A stretch of 45,838 bases of DNA, taken from NCBI GenBank assembly GCA_001642005.1, contig LWCA01000159.1, positions 1 to 45,838 on the forward strand, read 5' to 3'. The position numbers and the translations under genes are program-made. Shown one piece after another: positions 27,601-35,424 of the stretch. Under the pieces are notes generated by a model. That model searched no databases. It saw only the letters and a list, made by a program, of their open reading frames with translations, and had not been told where the DNA came from. Numbering within the stretch: the stretch's first letter is position 1; each line of letters starts with the position of its first letter. This stretch comes from Intoshia linei (Eukaryota; Orthonectida; Rhopaluridae).

Positions 27601-27931
27601 TAAATAAAAAATTTTTTTATTTGATTTTTCTAAAATATAGATGATTGAAATATCACACAAAGTTGATAAAAACATCCAAATGAAAAACGAATCGCATTTG
27701 AAATTGACATGTTTTACCATAATGTACGAATTATTAATATCGAGGAACAAGGAAAATCCATTACAAACTAAATTAAACTCTATTTTGGATTCAATAACAT
27801 GTAACGAAGAATGTACAAAGCCATCAAAACAAAAAATGCGAATAAAAAATGCCTACTTGTATTACAATTCTGTTTACAAGGATAAGAAGCCGACACTTCA
27901 AAATTTAGTGAAAATGTTGATAAAAGATTAA
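6680..27931 (+). CDS. BBS9: BBS9 / PTHB1, BBSome subunit, 19 exons
   Basis: Subunit of the BBSome, the coat-like complex that moves membrane proteins in and out of cilia. Exons: 6680-6803, 6846-7002, 16245-16318, 16461-16559, 17531-17715, 17783-17824, 19520-19598, 19642-19737, 19851-19980, 20299-20486, 20586-20626, 20662-20706, 22333-22465, 23370-23483, 23788-23964, 24713-24787, 25489-25556, 25750-25902, 27641-27931. They sum to 2271 bp, 756 residues, shorter than the roughly 890 of the vertebrate protein, and all phases agree. Seen: N-terminus MSLF as in PTHB1; propeller-type strands such as IIIIQLINGYFNIYQQE, LITLSQIGECLKIF, NRLIIMDNFTVKW and NGVIFTIDSTGLVKL; a beta-rich middle; a helical C-terminus. 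The match to PTHB1 is from memory of the family, not a search. The 42-bp exon 17783-17824 and the end of exon 5 (17715 or 17726) are the least certain parts. Intron 2 (7003-16244) holds two gypsy elements; several other introns hold DNA transposons. Confidence 0.82.
7334..7440. repeat. Palindromic MITE fragment related to 18462-18599
   Basis: Shares AAAGTG.CCAGAAAAATACG and the inner stretch ATCATAGATAAGTAGTTTTGG (on one strand or the other) with the element at 18462. The right inverted arm is poorly kept, so this is a partial copy. Confidence 0.5.
7841..8393. mobile_element. hAT-type MITE with perfect 8-bp TSD, inside gypsy 1
   Basis: Ends are CAGTGGCGACTC and GAGTCGCCACTG, perfect over 12 bp. 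The flanks repeat ATATGTTG exactly at 7833-7840 and 8394-8401. The element (553 bp) interrupts the post-integrase part of gypsy 1, so it arrived later. No open frame of note. Confidence 0.9.
8878..9297 (-). pseudogene. Gypsy 1 fragment: RT/RNase H boundary joined directly to integrase
   Basis: An open frame of 139 codons starts in the RT connection region (NYHRRFIQNFADIPEPLN), runs to an RNase H-proximal segment (APVIKLL), and then passes within a few residues into the integrase HHCC finger (FIKNCTICSQQKTG) and the start of the catalytic core (WQLDFAGP, then INHFSRWPEIIP). The whole RNase H domain is missing. The frame is kept across the join, so this is an internal deletion and not merely a frameshift. 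It is part of the dead gypsy copy around it. Confidence 0.7.
11401..13660 (-). mobile_element. Ty3/gypsy retrotransposon 2, degenerate and lacking integrase
   Basis: Minus strand. A likely gag start lies at 13632 (MAPTTGLNKPGAGEN); a gag piece with ALPDSWQCVIES near 13470-13440; one zinc knuckle of exact CX2CX4HX4C spacing (CIICKVANHDTNNC) near 13050-13010. RT pieces at 12530-12312 (LIDLNSGYWQIPIRKED, MAFGLCNAPSTF) and a YEDD box near 12260. RNase H pieces at 11965-11780 and 11646-11401 (the latter with PGKLHNDADALSK). No integrase is seen: the element ends at about 11400, where the gag end of gypsy 1 begins in the same orientation. Many stops and frameshifts. The pol sequence differs from gypsy 1, so this is a second family or lineage. 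A TGTAACA motif near 13725 (minus) may be an LTR relic. Confidence 0.72.
13832..14303. mobile_element. Short inverted-repeat element, hAT-like
   Basis: Left end CAGGGGCGGATCCAAGAGG and right end CCTCTTGAATCCTTAATCGC followed by CCCTA are imperfect inverted repeats. No convincing target duplication. It lies just right of gypsy 2 in BBS9 intron 2. Confidence 0.5.
14304..16244. other. Rest of BBS9 intron 2, no gene found
   Basis: AT-rich intronic sequence. A hAT-like end (TGGGACTAGGCCCACTAG) is near 14614, an (ATT)n microsatellite at about 15087-15108, and diverged pieces of family D near 15395-15530 and 15990-16050. Open frames here are short and have no recognisable similarity. Confidence 0.5.
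17068..17413. mobile_element. hAT family B, short deletion derivative, copy 1
   Basis: Ends CAGAGCCGTTTCAGG and CTTAAGACGGCTCTG are inverted repeats. The flanks AATATGAG (17060-17067) and AATATGGG (17414-17421) are an 8-bp duplication with one mismatch. Sits in BBS9 intron 4. It shares its outer sequence with copies at 20834 and 28986. Confidence 0.85.
17832..18876. mobile_element. Longer family C copy with other repeats nested inside
   Basis: Starts CAGGACGGTGGAGAGGGG, 7 bp after a predicted BBS9 splice donor, and ends CTCCACGGCACTG. It contains a family D repeat (about 18055-18420) and a palindromic MITE (18462-18599). No clear target duplication. Boundaries rest on the inverted ends only. 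Confidence 0.45.
18462..18599. mobile_element. Small palindromic MITE
   Basis: Arms AAAGTGTCCAGAAA and TTTCTGGACACTTT are inverted over about 20 bp, each followed inwards by a TACGTA-like stretch. About 138 bp, no coding capacity. TIR style suggests a Tc1/mariner or related origin, but no clear TA duplication was fixed. Nested in the family C copy. Confidence 0.6.
20834..21767 (+). mobile_element. hAT family B, larger copy with transposase remnants, copy 2
   Basis: Ends CAGAGCCATTTTAAG and CTTAAGACGGCTCTG; perfect 8-bp duplication AGTACACG at 20826-20833 and 21768-21775. The inside keeps transposase scraps: an open frame at 21059-21277 (TAAYRKDLEKNDLVIECQQF, then DKLESLFPNL) and a C-terminal piece near 21348-21470 (LRLNALSLMLIDNDI, ISDFSQKKVKK), typical of the last part of hAT transposases. 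The catalytic core is gone. It is the likely relative from which copies 1 and 3 were shortened. Located in BBS9 intron 12. Confidence 0.85.
21805..22295. mobile_element. hAT-type MITE with 8-bp TSD
   Basis: Ends CAGCCATTCTCAACG and GGTTGAGAATGCCTG are inverted repeats. Flanks ATGTACAC (21797-21804) and GTGTACAC (22296-22303) match at 7 of 8. It lies 29 bp right of hAT family B copy 2, in the same BBS9 intron. No coding capacity; 491 bp. Confidence 0.82.
22512..22915 (-). mobile_element. Helitron-like element, family A copy
   Basis: On the minus strand it ends in a hairpin (TTTGTACGTTGTAC, one loop/stem change), a spacer and CTAG at 22515-22512. To the right follow AAAAATCCTACTATTCAC, the hAT-like GGTTCCCAAATTTG and GACAGAATGTGTG blocks shared with the other copies. 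In BBS9 intron 13. Confidence 0.55.
25928..26025 (-). mobile_element. Helitron-like 3' end, family A, cut by a Tigger insertion
   Basis: Minus-strand 3' terminus with a perfect TGTACGTAGTACA hairpin and terminal CTAG (25931-25928). Only about 100 bp is present before the Tigger-like element starts at a TA. The repeat begins 25 bp after the donor of BBS9 exon 18, and its translation extends that open frame artificially. Confidence 0.6.
26028..26814 (-). mobile_element. Tigger/pogo-like element
   Basis: Inverted ends TAGTGGAATTCGCTTATA and TATAAGCGGATTCTACTG flanked by TA on each side (26026-26027, 26815-26816), the pogo/Tigger pattern; the first base of the left end is T where C is expected. 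A transposase N-terminal fragment is encoded on the minus strand (26541-26374). A short tandem duplication (AACCAAACTTTCAAGGG units) lies at about 26270-26380. The DDE domain is absent. Confidence 0.8.
26374..26541 (-). pseudogene. CENP-B/Psq-type HTH of Tigger transposase, truncated
   Basis: Starts at ATG 26541, 55 residues then stop. Contains RKSLKLEEKIIILDKIHS and VPRSTIGNLLKNEDQL, the paired-like helix-turn-helix by which Tigger/pogo transposases and CENP-B bind DNA. The frame ends right after this domain, and the rest of the element has no DDE sequence. Could be read as a tiny DNA-binding protein, but a decayed transposase is the simple view. Confidence 0.7.
27556..27595 (+). repeat. Degenerate Helitron-like 3' end, family A
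   Basis: Matches the family A terminus in order (CTAG, CTGGTTGTGCCAAATACA, ACATACAAG, CTAG then T at 27596), with the hairpin decayed. It ends about 45 bp before the acceptor of the last BBS9 exon. Confidence 0.4.
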
Positions 27932-28115
27932 ATTTTAATTTACAATTACATATTGTAATATAATCAACTTATGGTACAACATGTCACACGAGATTTAATA
28001 TTAGTGGATTCTTCGAATGATTTAGCAAAATTTTCATAAAATGCCAAAATAATGACAGTTGGATTTTTTAGCTAAATTTATGTATAATAAAAATAAAAAT
28101 AAAAAAAGTAAAAAT

Positions 28116-31100
28116 TTAATTTGAGGATTTGAAATTGAACATTGCAATATTATCGCTTACATTAATTTGTGCTATAGCTTTCTCAGTGATTAACTCACAA
28201 TCGTATAATGCAATGCGTCTTAATTTTGGACATTCTGCTAATAGTTCAAGAGATTTATCTGTAATTTTTTTACAATTTTCAATGTCGAGTGATGTTAGAG
28301 TTTTGTAATTAGTTGATATTATTCCACAAATACCATCGTCGGTTATGTTGACACAGTTTGATAAAATCTATATTAAAAATAGATAAATTATTTTTTGCCA
28401 GAAATGGTCAATATATTATAATATACACAGTATTTAATACGCCGCTGTTTTGTATGATATATATTTCTGATTCAAAGTGGTCGATAGGTCGCATGCGGCC
28501 CGTCGAATAAATTATTAATATGGCGTTAATAAATATAGAAAATGTATTTACCACATTTCTTAACACTTTTGTATTGATTGATAGTACAAGTAAGCACAAG
28601 TCGCTGATATTGCGGCAGTTTTCTATATCTACATTTTCAAGATATTTTGATTTCTAAATTTCATTGTATAAATGAAATAGTTTAACTATTACTTTAAAAA
28701 TTTCCATTAAGCCAGTATCTGTAAATTCAGAACAATTGCATGCTTCAAAATTTCTAAATTCAAAATTTATATTTAATATGGTAATATAATTTATAATGCA
28801 ATAATTAACATTGGGTTGGTATTTAAATTAAATTTAATCTATCACACCTAGTGTAGTCAAACTGGTTTACCGAAATAAAATATTCGACTTTAAAGGATTG
28901 CTAATAGTGAGTGAAGTATTTTTAATTAAGATTTTATTATTGAATTTATTTTTCTAGTAGAATTAAAAAAGTTTGCCCTCGGCAGCAGAGCCGTTTTAAG
29001 GTATGGGCAATATGGGCTATAGCTCAGGGCCCCTCATTAAAAAAAGCCCCAAATTAATAAAAGTACTTTACATTTATATCTTAAAAAGAGGCCCCAATTT
29101 ATTAAAAAATACTTCACATTTATATCTTAAGAATCAGTTTATAAGTTTTGAAGTGTGCCAATTCAAATTGCTAGAAAGAAAATAGTTTAAAGAATCAAAG
29201 TTCTGATAATTATTCAATTTAAAATAAAATGCTTTTATGAATACTCAATGAAATAAGACTCTAAGTCTTCAACCAACAGTATGTCGTGTCTTCTAAACAG
29301 GGGACATAATTTTTAATATCGCTTCGCTCGAAATTTTAAAGGGCCCGGCCCTTTGCTTAACCCAGGGCCACGAAGTGGCTTAAGACGGCTCTGCTCGGCA
29401 GAGCTAGGATGCGATTTTTACGAACTATATAACATTCAAGCTAGTAAATACATAAAACATAATAGTGCTGCCTTAGATGTAAAAAATAAATTAACAAGGA
29501 ATAATACATATTTTTTCTGATATTACCTTAAATAATTCAATTTTTTTGACAAATGAATGAGTCCAATATCGGTATATATTTTACTTCCTGAAATATATAA
29601 TGTATTTATGTTTTTACAGCTTCTTCCGATGCTTTTAAGAGCTTCATCGGTTAGATTCTAAAAATAAAATTTATCATGCATTACAGTAGCGGTTCCCAAA
29701 TCCCATAAATTATTTTTGAATACCGGTTCGTCTGATACAATGACTCAGTTTATGATTCATAAATTGTAAATATTCCATAGTTAAAATTCACAAAATAATT
29801 GAAAATATAAATGAACTTATAATAAGTTTATATACATATAATAATAGTAATAATAATAGTATAATACTAGTTTGACTGTTAAGTACTACGGACAAACAGC
29901 ACCTAGCTCTGTCGAGGGTACATTTTTATTCTACAAAAAAAATAAATTCACGTTCAAAATCTAACTTAAAAATCCTACTATTCACTATTATTAATCCTTT
30001 AAAGAAGTGGTTCCCAAACTTCTTGCAGGTAGAACTATCACATCACATTACTTTTTACTTTAAAGTGAATTATTTCATCTTAATCTTGTTTTGTTAACAT
30101 TTGTGTGAAGAATTTTAAAAACAATTGTTATCCCATTTTTTATATTATTAGACAGAATGTGTGTATAATAATAAAAATAAAGTTAAAAAAAATAAAAATT
30201 AAAGTAATTAATTAATTAAGTAAGTAATTAAATTAAAATAAAAGATATCCACACAAAATTATCCGACGTTTTAAGTCATCTAGAACTAGCATTTAAAACG
30301 ATCAATGGTGACGTCATACAGGGATGCATAAATAAATCTGATTCTGCAATAAAAAATTGCTACCAATAAATGTCCCAATTTAATGAAATTAGTCAGAAAA
30401 CAAAGAAGAATTATATGAATTTGAATCAGATTTGAATTCAAATAGAATCAGAAAATTGAATCAGGTAATACATGTATTTTAAATTGTATTTTAATTTTTA
30501 AATTGTTAGTATTTCAACAAAGAGATGTAAAAGTCGAACCAAACATTTTTTATCATAAATATTTGTCCTTTATTCATAAATATTAAATATATAGCTACAG
30601 TTTTAAAAATTAGATTTATGTTCTAATAATATGTATATTATTAATAATATTATTATTAAACATATTAATAATTATGAAAGATTTCATTTTCTCTAGCATG
30701 ATATCTGTCGATGACTGTTAATAAAAATTTACATATTTACTCTAAGGGCGACCAAAATTATTATGGCTTGAAAGCACACATAATGATAATAATAACACAA
30801 TATTACATATAAAAGAGTAAATATTACGCAGCAGTAATTAATATTGATAGTTGTTAATAGCGGAGATTCAGTTACTAAATTTTCAATAGCATCATCGGTC
30901 AGCTATAAATAAATTAGATCAAAAATGGTAAATTTAGAAAGTTAATAATCACCATTTCACAATAACTGCAGTTAAAATCGGAAATATTTTTACAGCCTTT
31001 TAATAATTGGGATATTCCATGTGATGTAAGCTGTCTACAGCAAGATATGTCCAAGACATTTAAATGTTTACAATTTTGACTAAAAGGATTAAATTATCAA

Positions 31101-31885
31101 GAAAATATATAAAATAACCCAAAATAAAATAAAGTTAAATCGGTAATTTTTTGAAGAGATTTTATATACAATTCTCTCAGTTTAGATGTGTGGCAAGTTA
31201 TTGATTCAAAAGCACTATAAATTTTTTTATATACAAATAATTACATTGTAAATTACTCATCAGTCAAATTACTGCATCCAGACAAATTCAGAATTTGAAT
31301 GTTTTTGCTACGGTCAACTAATCGTCTATAATTATAATTACATTGAATTTTTTAACAAAAAAAATTGCATAAGTTTACATAATTTGTTGATTAGCTAAGA
31401 AGGTACAATCATAAAATTCAAGGTGAGTTAAAAAATTGCTACATTTGTACATGATTGAATTTATGACGATAGTCTAAAATCGCATATATAAATTAAAATT
31501 AAATAAAAACTCGTAGTCTATATTGTTTATTTGTAAAAGAAATTTTTTTCCAATTCAATCCATCATTGCATAATCTGTACCACCTCTAATTAAATTGAAA
31601 ACTTAATTATAACTTTTTCAAATTTACCTTACTGACCAAAGACACATTCATCAAATTATGCTTATTGAGAAGCTGTGTTATTCTAAATTTTTAATGTACT
31701 CCCTTCATTACACATTTAAATTCACTTAAATACCTGACTAAAATTTCATTTGACAATGAATCCATTGTACATTTTGATTTAATCATTTGATCCTTTACAG
31801 AAGATTTAAGAAATTCAATCTTTATGCCTGGTTCAACTATCTTATTCTTAGATTTTTCGTAAAAACATTTTGAGAAAGAATTCAT
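28116..31885 (-). CDS. FBXL20: F-box and leucine-rich-repeat protein, FBXL2/FBXL20 type
   Basis: Probable substrate receptor of an SCF ubiquitin ligase: the F-box binds Skp1 and the LRR arc binds the target. Exons (minus): 31885-31734, 31682-31628, 31585-31511, 31473-31379, 31325-31257, 31214-31119, 31079-30953, 30902-30828, 29657-29527, 28753-28693, 28653-28552, 28367-28116. They total 1290 bp, 429 aa, the usual FBXL2/20 length, with every phase matching. Residues about 40-80 form the F-box (DSLSNEILVR, then NVSLVSKRWYRLC). About ten Cys-type LRRs follow, with signatures LNLSGCSNLTDE, LDISCCRQLTSHG, LSNCVNITDDG, LDIENCKKITDKS and LYDCELITEK. Eight of the eleven introns are 37-53 nt. The introns at 30827-29658 and 29526-28754 hold repeats. 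The C-terminus (FKSSN) has no CAAX box, unlike vertebrate FBXL2 and FBXL20, so the paralogue name is approximate. The start follows the longest open frame. Confidence 0.85.
28860..29444 (+). mobile_element. Helitron-like family A copy interrupted by hAT family B copy 3
   Basis: Left part runs from about 28860 (TTAAAGGATTGCTAATAG) to CCCTCGGCAG at 28985; the right part resumes after 29393 with AGCTAGG and ends CAAGCTAG at 29444, before T. The hAT copy in the middle duplicated CTCGGCAG, so the order of events is clear. In the FBXL intron 29526-28754. Confidence 0.6.
28986..29393. mobile_element. hAT family B, short deletion derivative, copy 3
   Basis: Ends CAGAGCCGTTTTAAG and CTTAAGACGGCTCTG with a perfect 8-bp duplication CTCGGCAG at 28978-28985 and 29394-29401. 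408 bp, no transposase. Shares its flanking domains with copies 1 and 2. Confidence 0.9.
29877..30190 (-). mobile_element. Helitron-like family A copy
   Basis: Minus-strand 3' end at CTAG (29880-29877) with hairpin TTTGTCCGTAGTAC (one stem change). Then AAAAATCCTACTATTCAC, GTGGTTCCCAAACTTC and GACAGAATGTGTG in the family order. Lies in the 1.2-kb FBXL intron. Confidence 0.55.
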
Positions 31886-32215
31886 TTACATTTTACGTTA
31901 TAAATGTTTGTAAAATTCAAAGTCCAAATCCAAATTCTACTGTTGCTGAGTAAATGAATCATCTAATAAAAATTAACTAGCGACAGTCAGAATTTATCCT
32001 ATATTGTTATCCTACATACTCATAAATTATTAAGTGACTTTTTGCAAATTTGACACATGCTATATTATAATATTCAATACATTTGTTAATTGATAAACTA
32101 CGATTTCAATTAAATCAAAGTTCACGATTCCTTAATATGGAATCCCCATACACAGATTATACCCTAGCGATCTGGAGGTCACCGAAAAAAAAATTATTTG
32201 ATAATAAATTAAAAA

Positions 32216-32825
32216 CTAAGCTGACTGTTATGTACTACGTACAAACAGCATCTAGCTCTGCCGAGGGACATTTATATTCTACCAAAAAAATAAATTCACG
32301 TTGAAAATCTAACTTAAAAATCCTACTATTCACTATTATCCATAAACAAGTGGTTCCCAAACTTGTTTCAGGTGGAACCATCATATGACATTACTATTGA
32401 AAATCTAACTTAAAAATCCTACTATTCACTATTATCAATTCTTTAAAGGATCCAAACTTGTTTCAGGTGGAACCGTCATATCATATTACTTTTTACTTTA
32501 AAGTGAATTATTCCATCTTAATTTTTTTGTTTGTTAACATTTTGTAAAGAATTTTAAAAACAATTGTTATCCCATTTTTTTAATTTATTAGACAGAATCT
32601 GTGTATAATATTAAAAATAAGGTAAAAACAGTCCAATCCTAAAAATTGTCATACATAGCATAAATACCAGAAAAAATAAAATGATAAAAACCTATTTTGT
32701 CATTTTCAATGTGATGAATCATCACTGATAATATATATTCAGTACCAATTTAATATTTATTTTATTATTATTAATTTTTTATGTTATAAGGGGCTCGCGC
32801 ACACAAAAAGATTGAAAACCACTGC
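32216..32825 (-). mobile_element. Longest family A copy: Helitron-like end plus full hAT-like insert
   Basis: Minus-strand 3' end with perfect TGTACGTAGTACA hairpin (terminal CTTAG in place of CTAG). It contains a hAT-like element bounded by GTGGTTCCCAAACTTG (about 32350) and GATTGAAAACCACTG (ending 32817). A piece of the unit (GAAAATCTAACTTAAAAATC and following) is duplicated in tandem at about 32300-32340 and 32397-32440. Intergenic, between the FBXL start and the gene at 32999. Confidence 0.6.
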
Positions 32826-32998
32826 TTTATACTGAATAATGTTGATTTAATTCAATTTAAATTACTAAACTGTATAAGGTTCCCAAATTTAGCATTATCG
32901 CGTTTTAAATATTGCAAACGCATTATGCGTTGTAATTTTGGTTATTGTCAATTTTTAAACGGAATATATGTTTAGTTTACATTTTAAATTAAAATTTA

Positions 32999-34331
32999 AT
33001 GGATAAATTAAAATTTGAAACTGAATCTGAACGAGATGAAGCTGAAAAAGACGTAAATAAGAGTACAATTGAAGAAATATTATCAAACTCGGATAAAAAC
33101 ATTTTTGCTTTTCCTGAACTGAACACTGTCATTAACACTAAAAATCTTTTGAATACATTGAAAGATGATTTAATTTCTGAAAATGATATTGTTCGGAATA
33201 TTGAACAAAACAAAAATTTGCAGGGAGAATTGAATATGCAGGTTTTCTTTATTTATAGTACCTTAATCAGGATTGCGGTATGTCAAATTGAATAAAAAAT
33301 TTTTTCATGATAATCATATCAGTAAGAATGGTATACACTAGCGGTTCCCAACATACTTCACAGTTGGTACCCCTAAACTGAAAAATATAATTTGGTACCC
33401 CATAATAATTTAAATTTAGTGTAAGTATGACACCGTATCAATTAAAAAAAATGTTTAAAATGATAAAACTCTACTTGACCAAAAAGGGATAGGTGAAAAA
33501 TGATGATTGAACTGACGAAATAGGAACGTAAATATATTTAATATGCAACCTTAATTCGCAGAGATTATCAAATAGACACAAATATATAAGGAACTAAGTA
33601 GATTATTACAAATTAATTTTAATTTTCTATTATGTTTGGGAATTTAAAAAATATCTATAATTTATGAGTCATAGTATCAGACGAGCTGGTACCCAAAATA
33701 ATTTCTGGTACCCTTAGGGGTCCCAGAACTCCATTTGGGAATCGTTGTGGATTTCCGTTAAATTAAAAAGCTTTTACCAAACATTTTACTTGGCTTTGAC
33801 CCTTCAAAATTGATACTATCTCTGATTTCCAGTAAAAATTATTTAAAAATTTTAAAATGGTGTTTACCATAATTTATTTTTTTATATCAAAATAAAAGCT
33901 GAGATTTATAAAAATATACCATTTAAACTTTGAATAAACCGCGTTTTTCACAAGTGGATCGCTAACTGTATTTTTGGTTCAACATACTATACATCAATTA
34001 AACACTTAGGCTTCCTCAAAAATAAACAAAGAAAAATTCGATTCCGTTTACACGAGTTTACCAGACATACACACACCTAAAAAATTTCTTAAATTTAAAA
34101 ATAAAGAATATTTTGATAATCAAATAGAGGTATAATTCCTTTTTTAATTTTAAATAGTATAATACATATTTTGAATTTTAGCTCTCCATTGACTATGAAT
34201 ATCCATCCATGGAAGGTATTATCAATATGGATTATACTGATATAATTAATTCGTACAAATTCCCTTTTTCATACAATGAAAAATCAAAAATTGACCAAGA
34301 TTTACTTTTTTTATATAATAAAGAAATTGAC
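32999..34331 (+). CDS. Small two-exon gene of unknown function
   Basis: Not recognised. Exon 1 (32999-33241, 81 codons) starts at ATG and is rich in Asp, Glu, Lys and Asn (MDKLKFETESERDEAEKD); it ends before a GT at 33242. Exon 2 follows a TTTTAG acceptor and runs from 34182 to TGA at 34331 (49 codons plus stop), with FPFSYNEKSKIDQDLLF near its end. Phases agree, giving 130 aa with no signal peptide or membrane segment. A second open frame overlaps after the T-rich stretch near 34305-34312 and ends at 34374, so an indel may hide a longer end. The 940-bp intron holds a hAT-like repeat (about 33345-33750). Support is the open frames and splice sites only; it could be a young or decayed gene. 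Confidence 0.45.
33345..33750. repeat. hAT-like MITE in the intron of the 32999 gene
   Basis: Left AGCGGTTCCCAA and right TTTGGGAATCGTTG are imperfect inverted repeats; a related fragment is at about 29690-29770. No target duplication was found, so the exact ends are uncertain. Confidence 0.5.
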
Positions 34332-34374
34332 AAAGAATATCAATTATTTGATAGCAATATGGCCGTAGATTAAA

Positions 34375-35424
34375 AATTTTTCAAATGTAATAATAAAATT
34401 TCCAATTTAAATTAATACATGTATCAGGAGTCGCCAAAGTGGTCCATACGGACCTCTAGGGATCCGTTAAAAATTATGAGATTATTGGGGTCCACGGCAA
34501 AAAAAGGTTAAAAAATCCTAATATACAGGACAATTCAGATTTTTTTTATATATAAATTAGTAAACACTGTTTACAGTTATTATAACATTTGGTGCCTTAA
34601 TTAAAACTTTCATTTGCCCACTTTTTTTCAACAAATAAATTGGATATAACTATTAATTACATCAATTAAAATTTAATAATAAAAATGTACATTTGTAAAA
34701 AATAAATAAAGATAAAATACAAATCATTTTTCAACAATTCGTTCTGTATTGATACCACTTTTTCCTATTTAAAATAATTAAATTATACATCTAAGACAGG
34801 GTCGTTGAGAGCCAGCAGTAGGCCCGGCCCAGATGGAAATTGTAGGTCCCTATAAAAAGCTTAATCGATCGTTCATTATTTAAAAATTAAAAATACCCGT
34901 TGGAAATCGCATAGGTTATCGAAATTTTGGTATACTTAAGAAATTTTTCAAGAATATTATTATAATCTTATTTTATTTATCATCAATTTTTGGACATCAA
35001 AGATTCCATTTTAACAACCACAATTATGCATAAATAAAACTTACGTATAAACACATTTCTGGAAAGGTTTTTAATGCGATTAAGAGTATTTCTAGAAGAG
35101 TATCGGTATTTTGTAAAGCAATTTGAATTTTCTATACAAAACAATAAAAATAAAGAATAATTTGATTGACCATTATTACAAAGAACAAAAAATGGCCTTA
35201 TAAACTAAAATTATATCAACGATTCCCTAAAACTTTGGGAAAGTAATCCATAAACCCACACGGTTTTTTTAGTTTCAAAATGTCTTTTCTTCATAATTAG
35301 ATTAAAAGTATCTCCCTAATTAAAAACACCAAGGTAACAATTTTCTGACGTAATTTGTGAAAATTTTAATTTAGTCATTCCTTAATGTAAACCCGCGGAC
35401 CAATACCAGTAATATTAAATTAAT
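34375..35424. other. Intergenic, no gene found
   Basis: Between the convergent ends of the 32999 gene and the RhoGEF gene. A hAT-like fragment starting CAGGAGTCGCCAAAG lies at about 34427, and a partial family C end (GAGAGCCAGCAGTAGGCCC) at about 34815. The remainder is AT-rich with nothing recognised; a 3' exon of the RhoGEF gene here cannot be excluded. Confidence 0.5.

Noticed and set aside
6680-27931. Kinetochore protein KNTC1/Rod or Nup88 as the identity of the plus-strand gene
   Set aside because: Both have N-terminal propellers, but the order of conserved segments, the MSLF start and the helical C-terminus fit PTHB1/BBS9 much better.
29003-29185. Plus-strand open frame of 60 codons
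   Set aside because: Lies wholly inside hAT family B copy 3; the same sequence occurs in copy 1 with stops.
32989-33213. Minus-strand open frame of 74 codons
   Set aside because: Antisense shadow of exon 1 of the 32999 gene; composition mirrors that exon.
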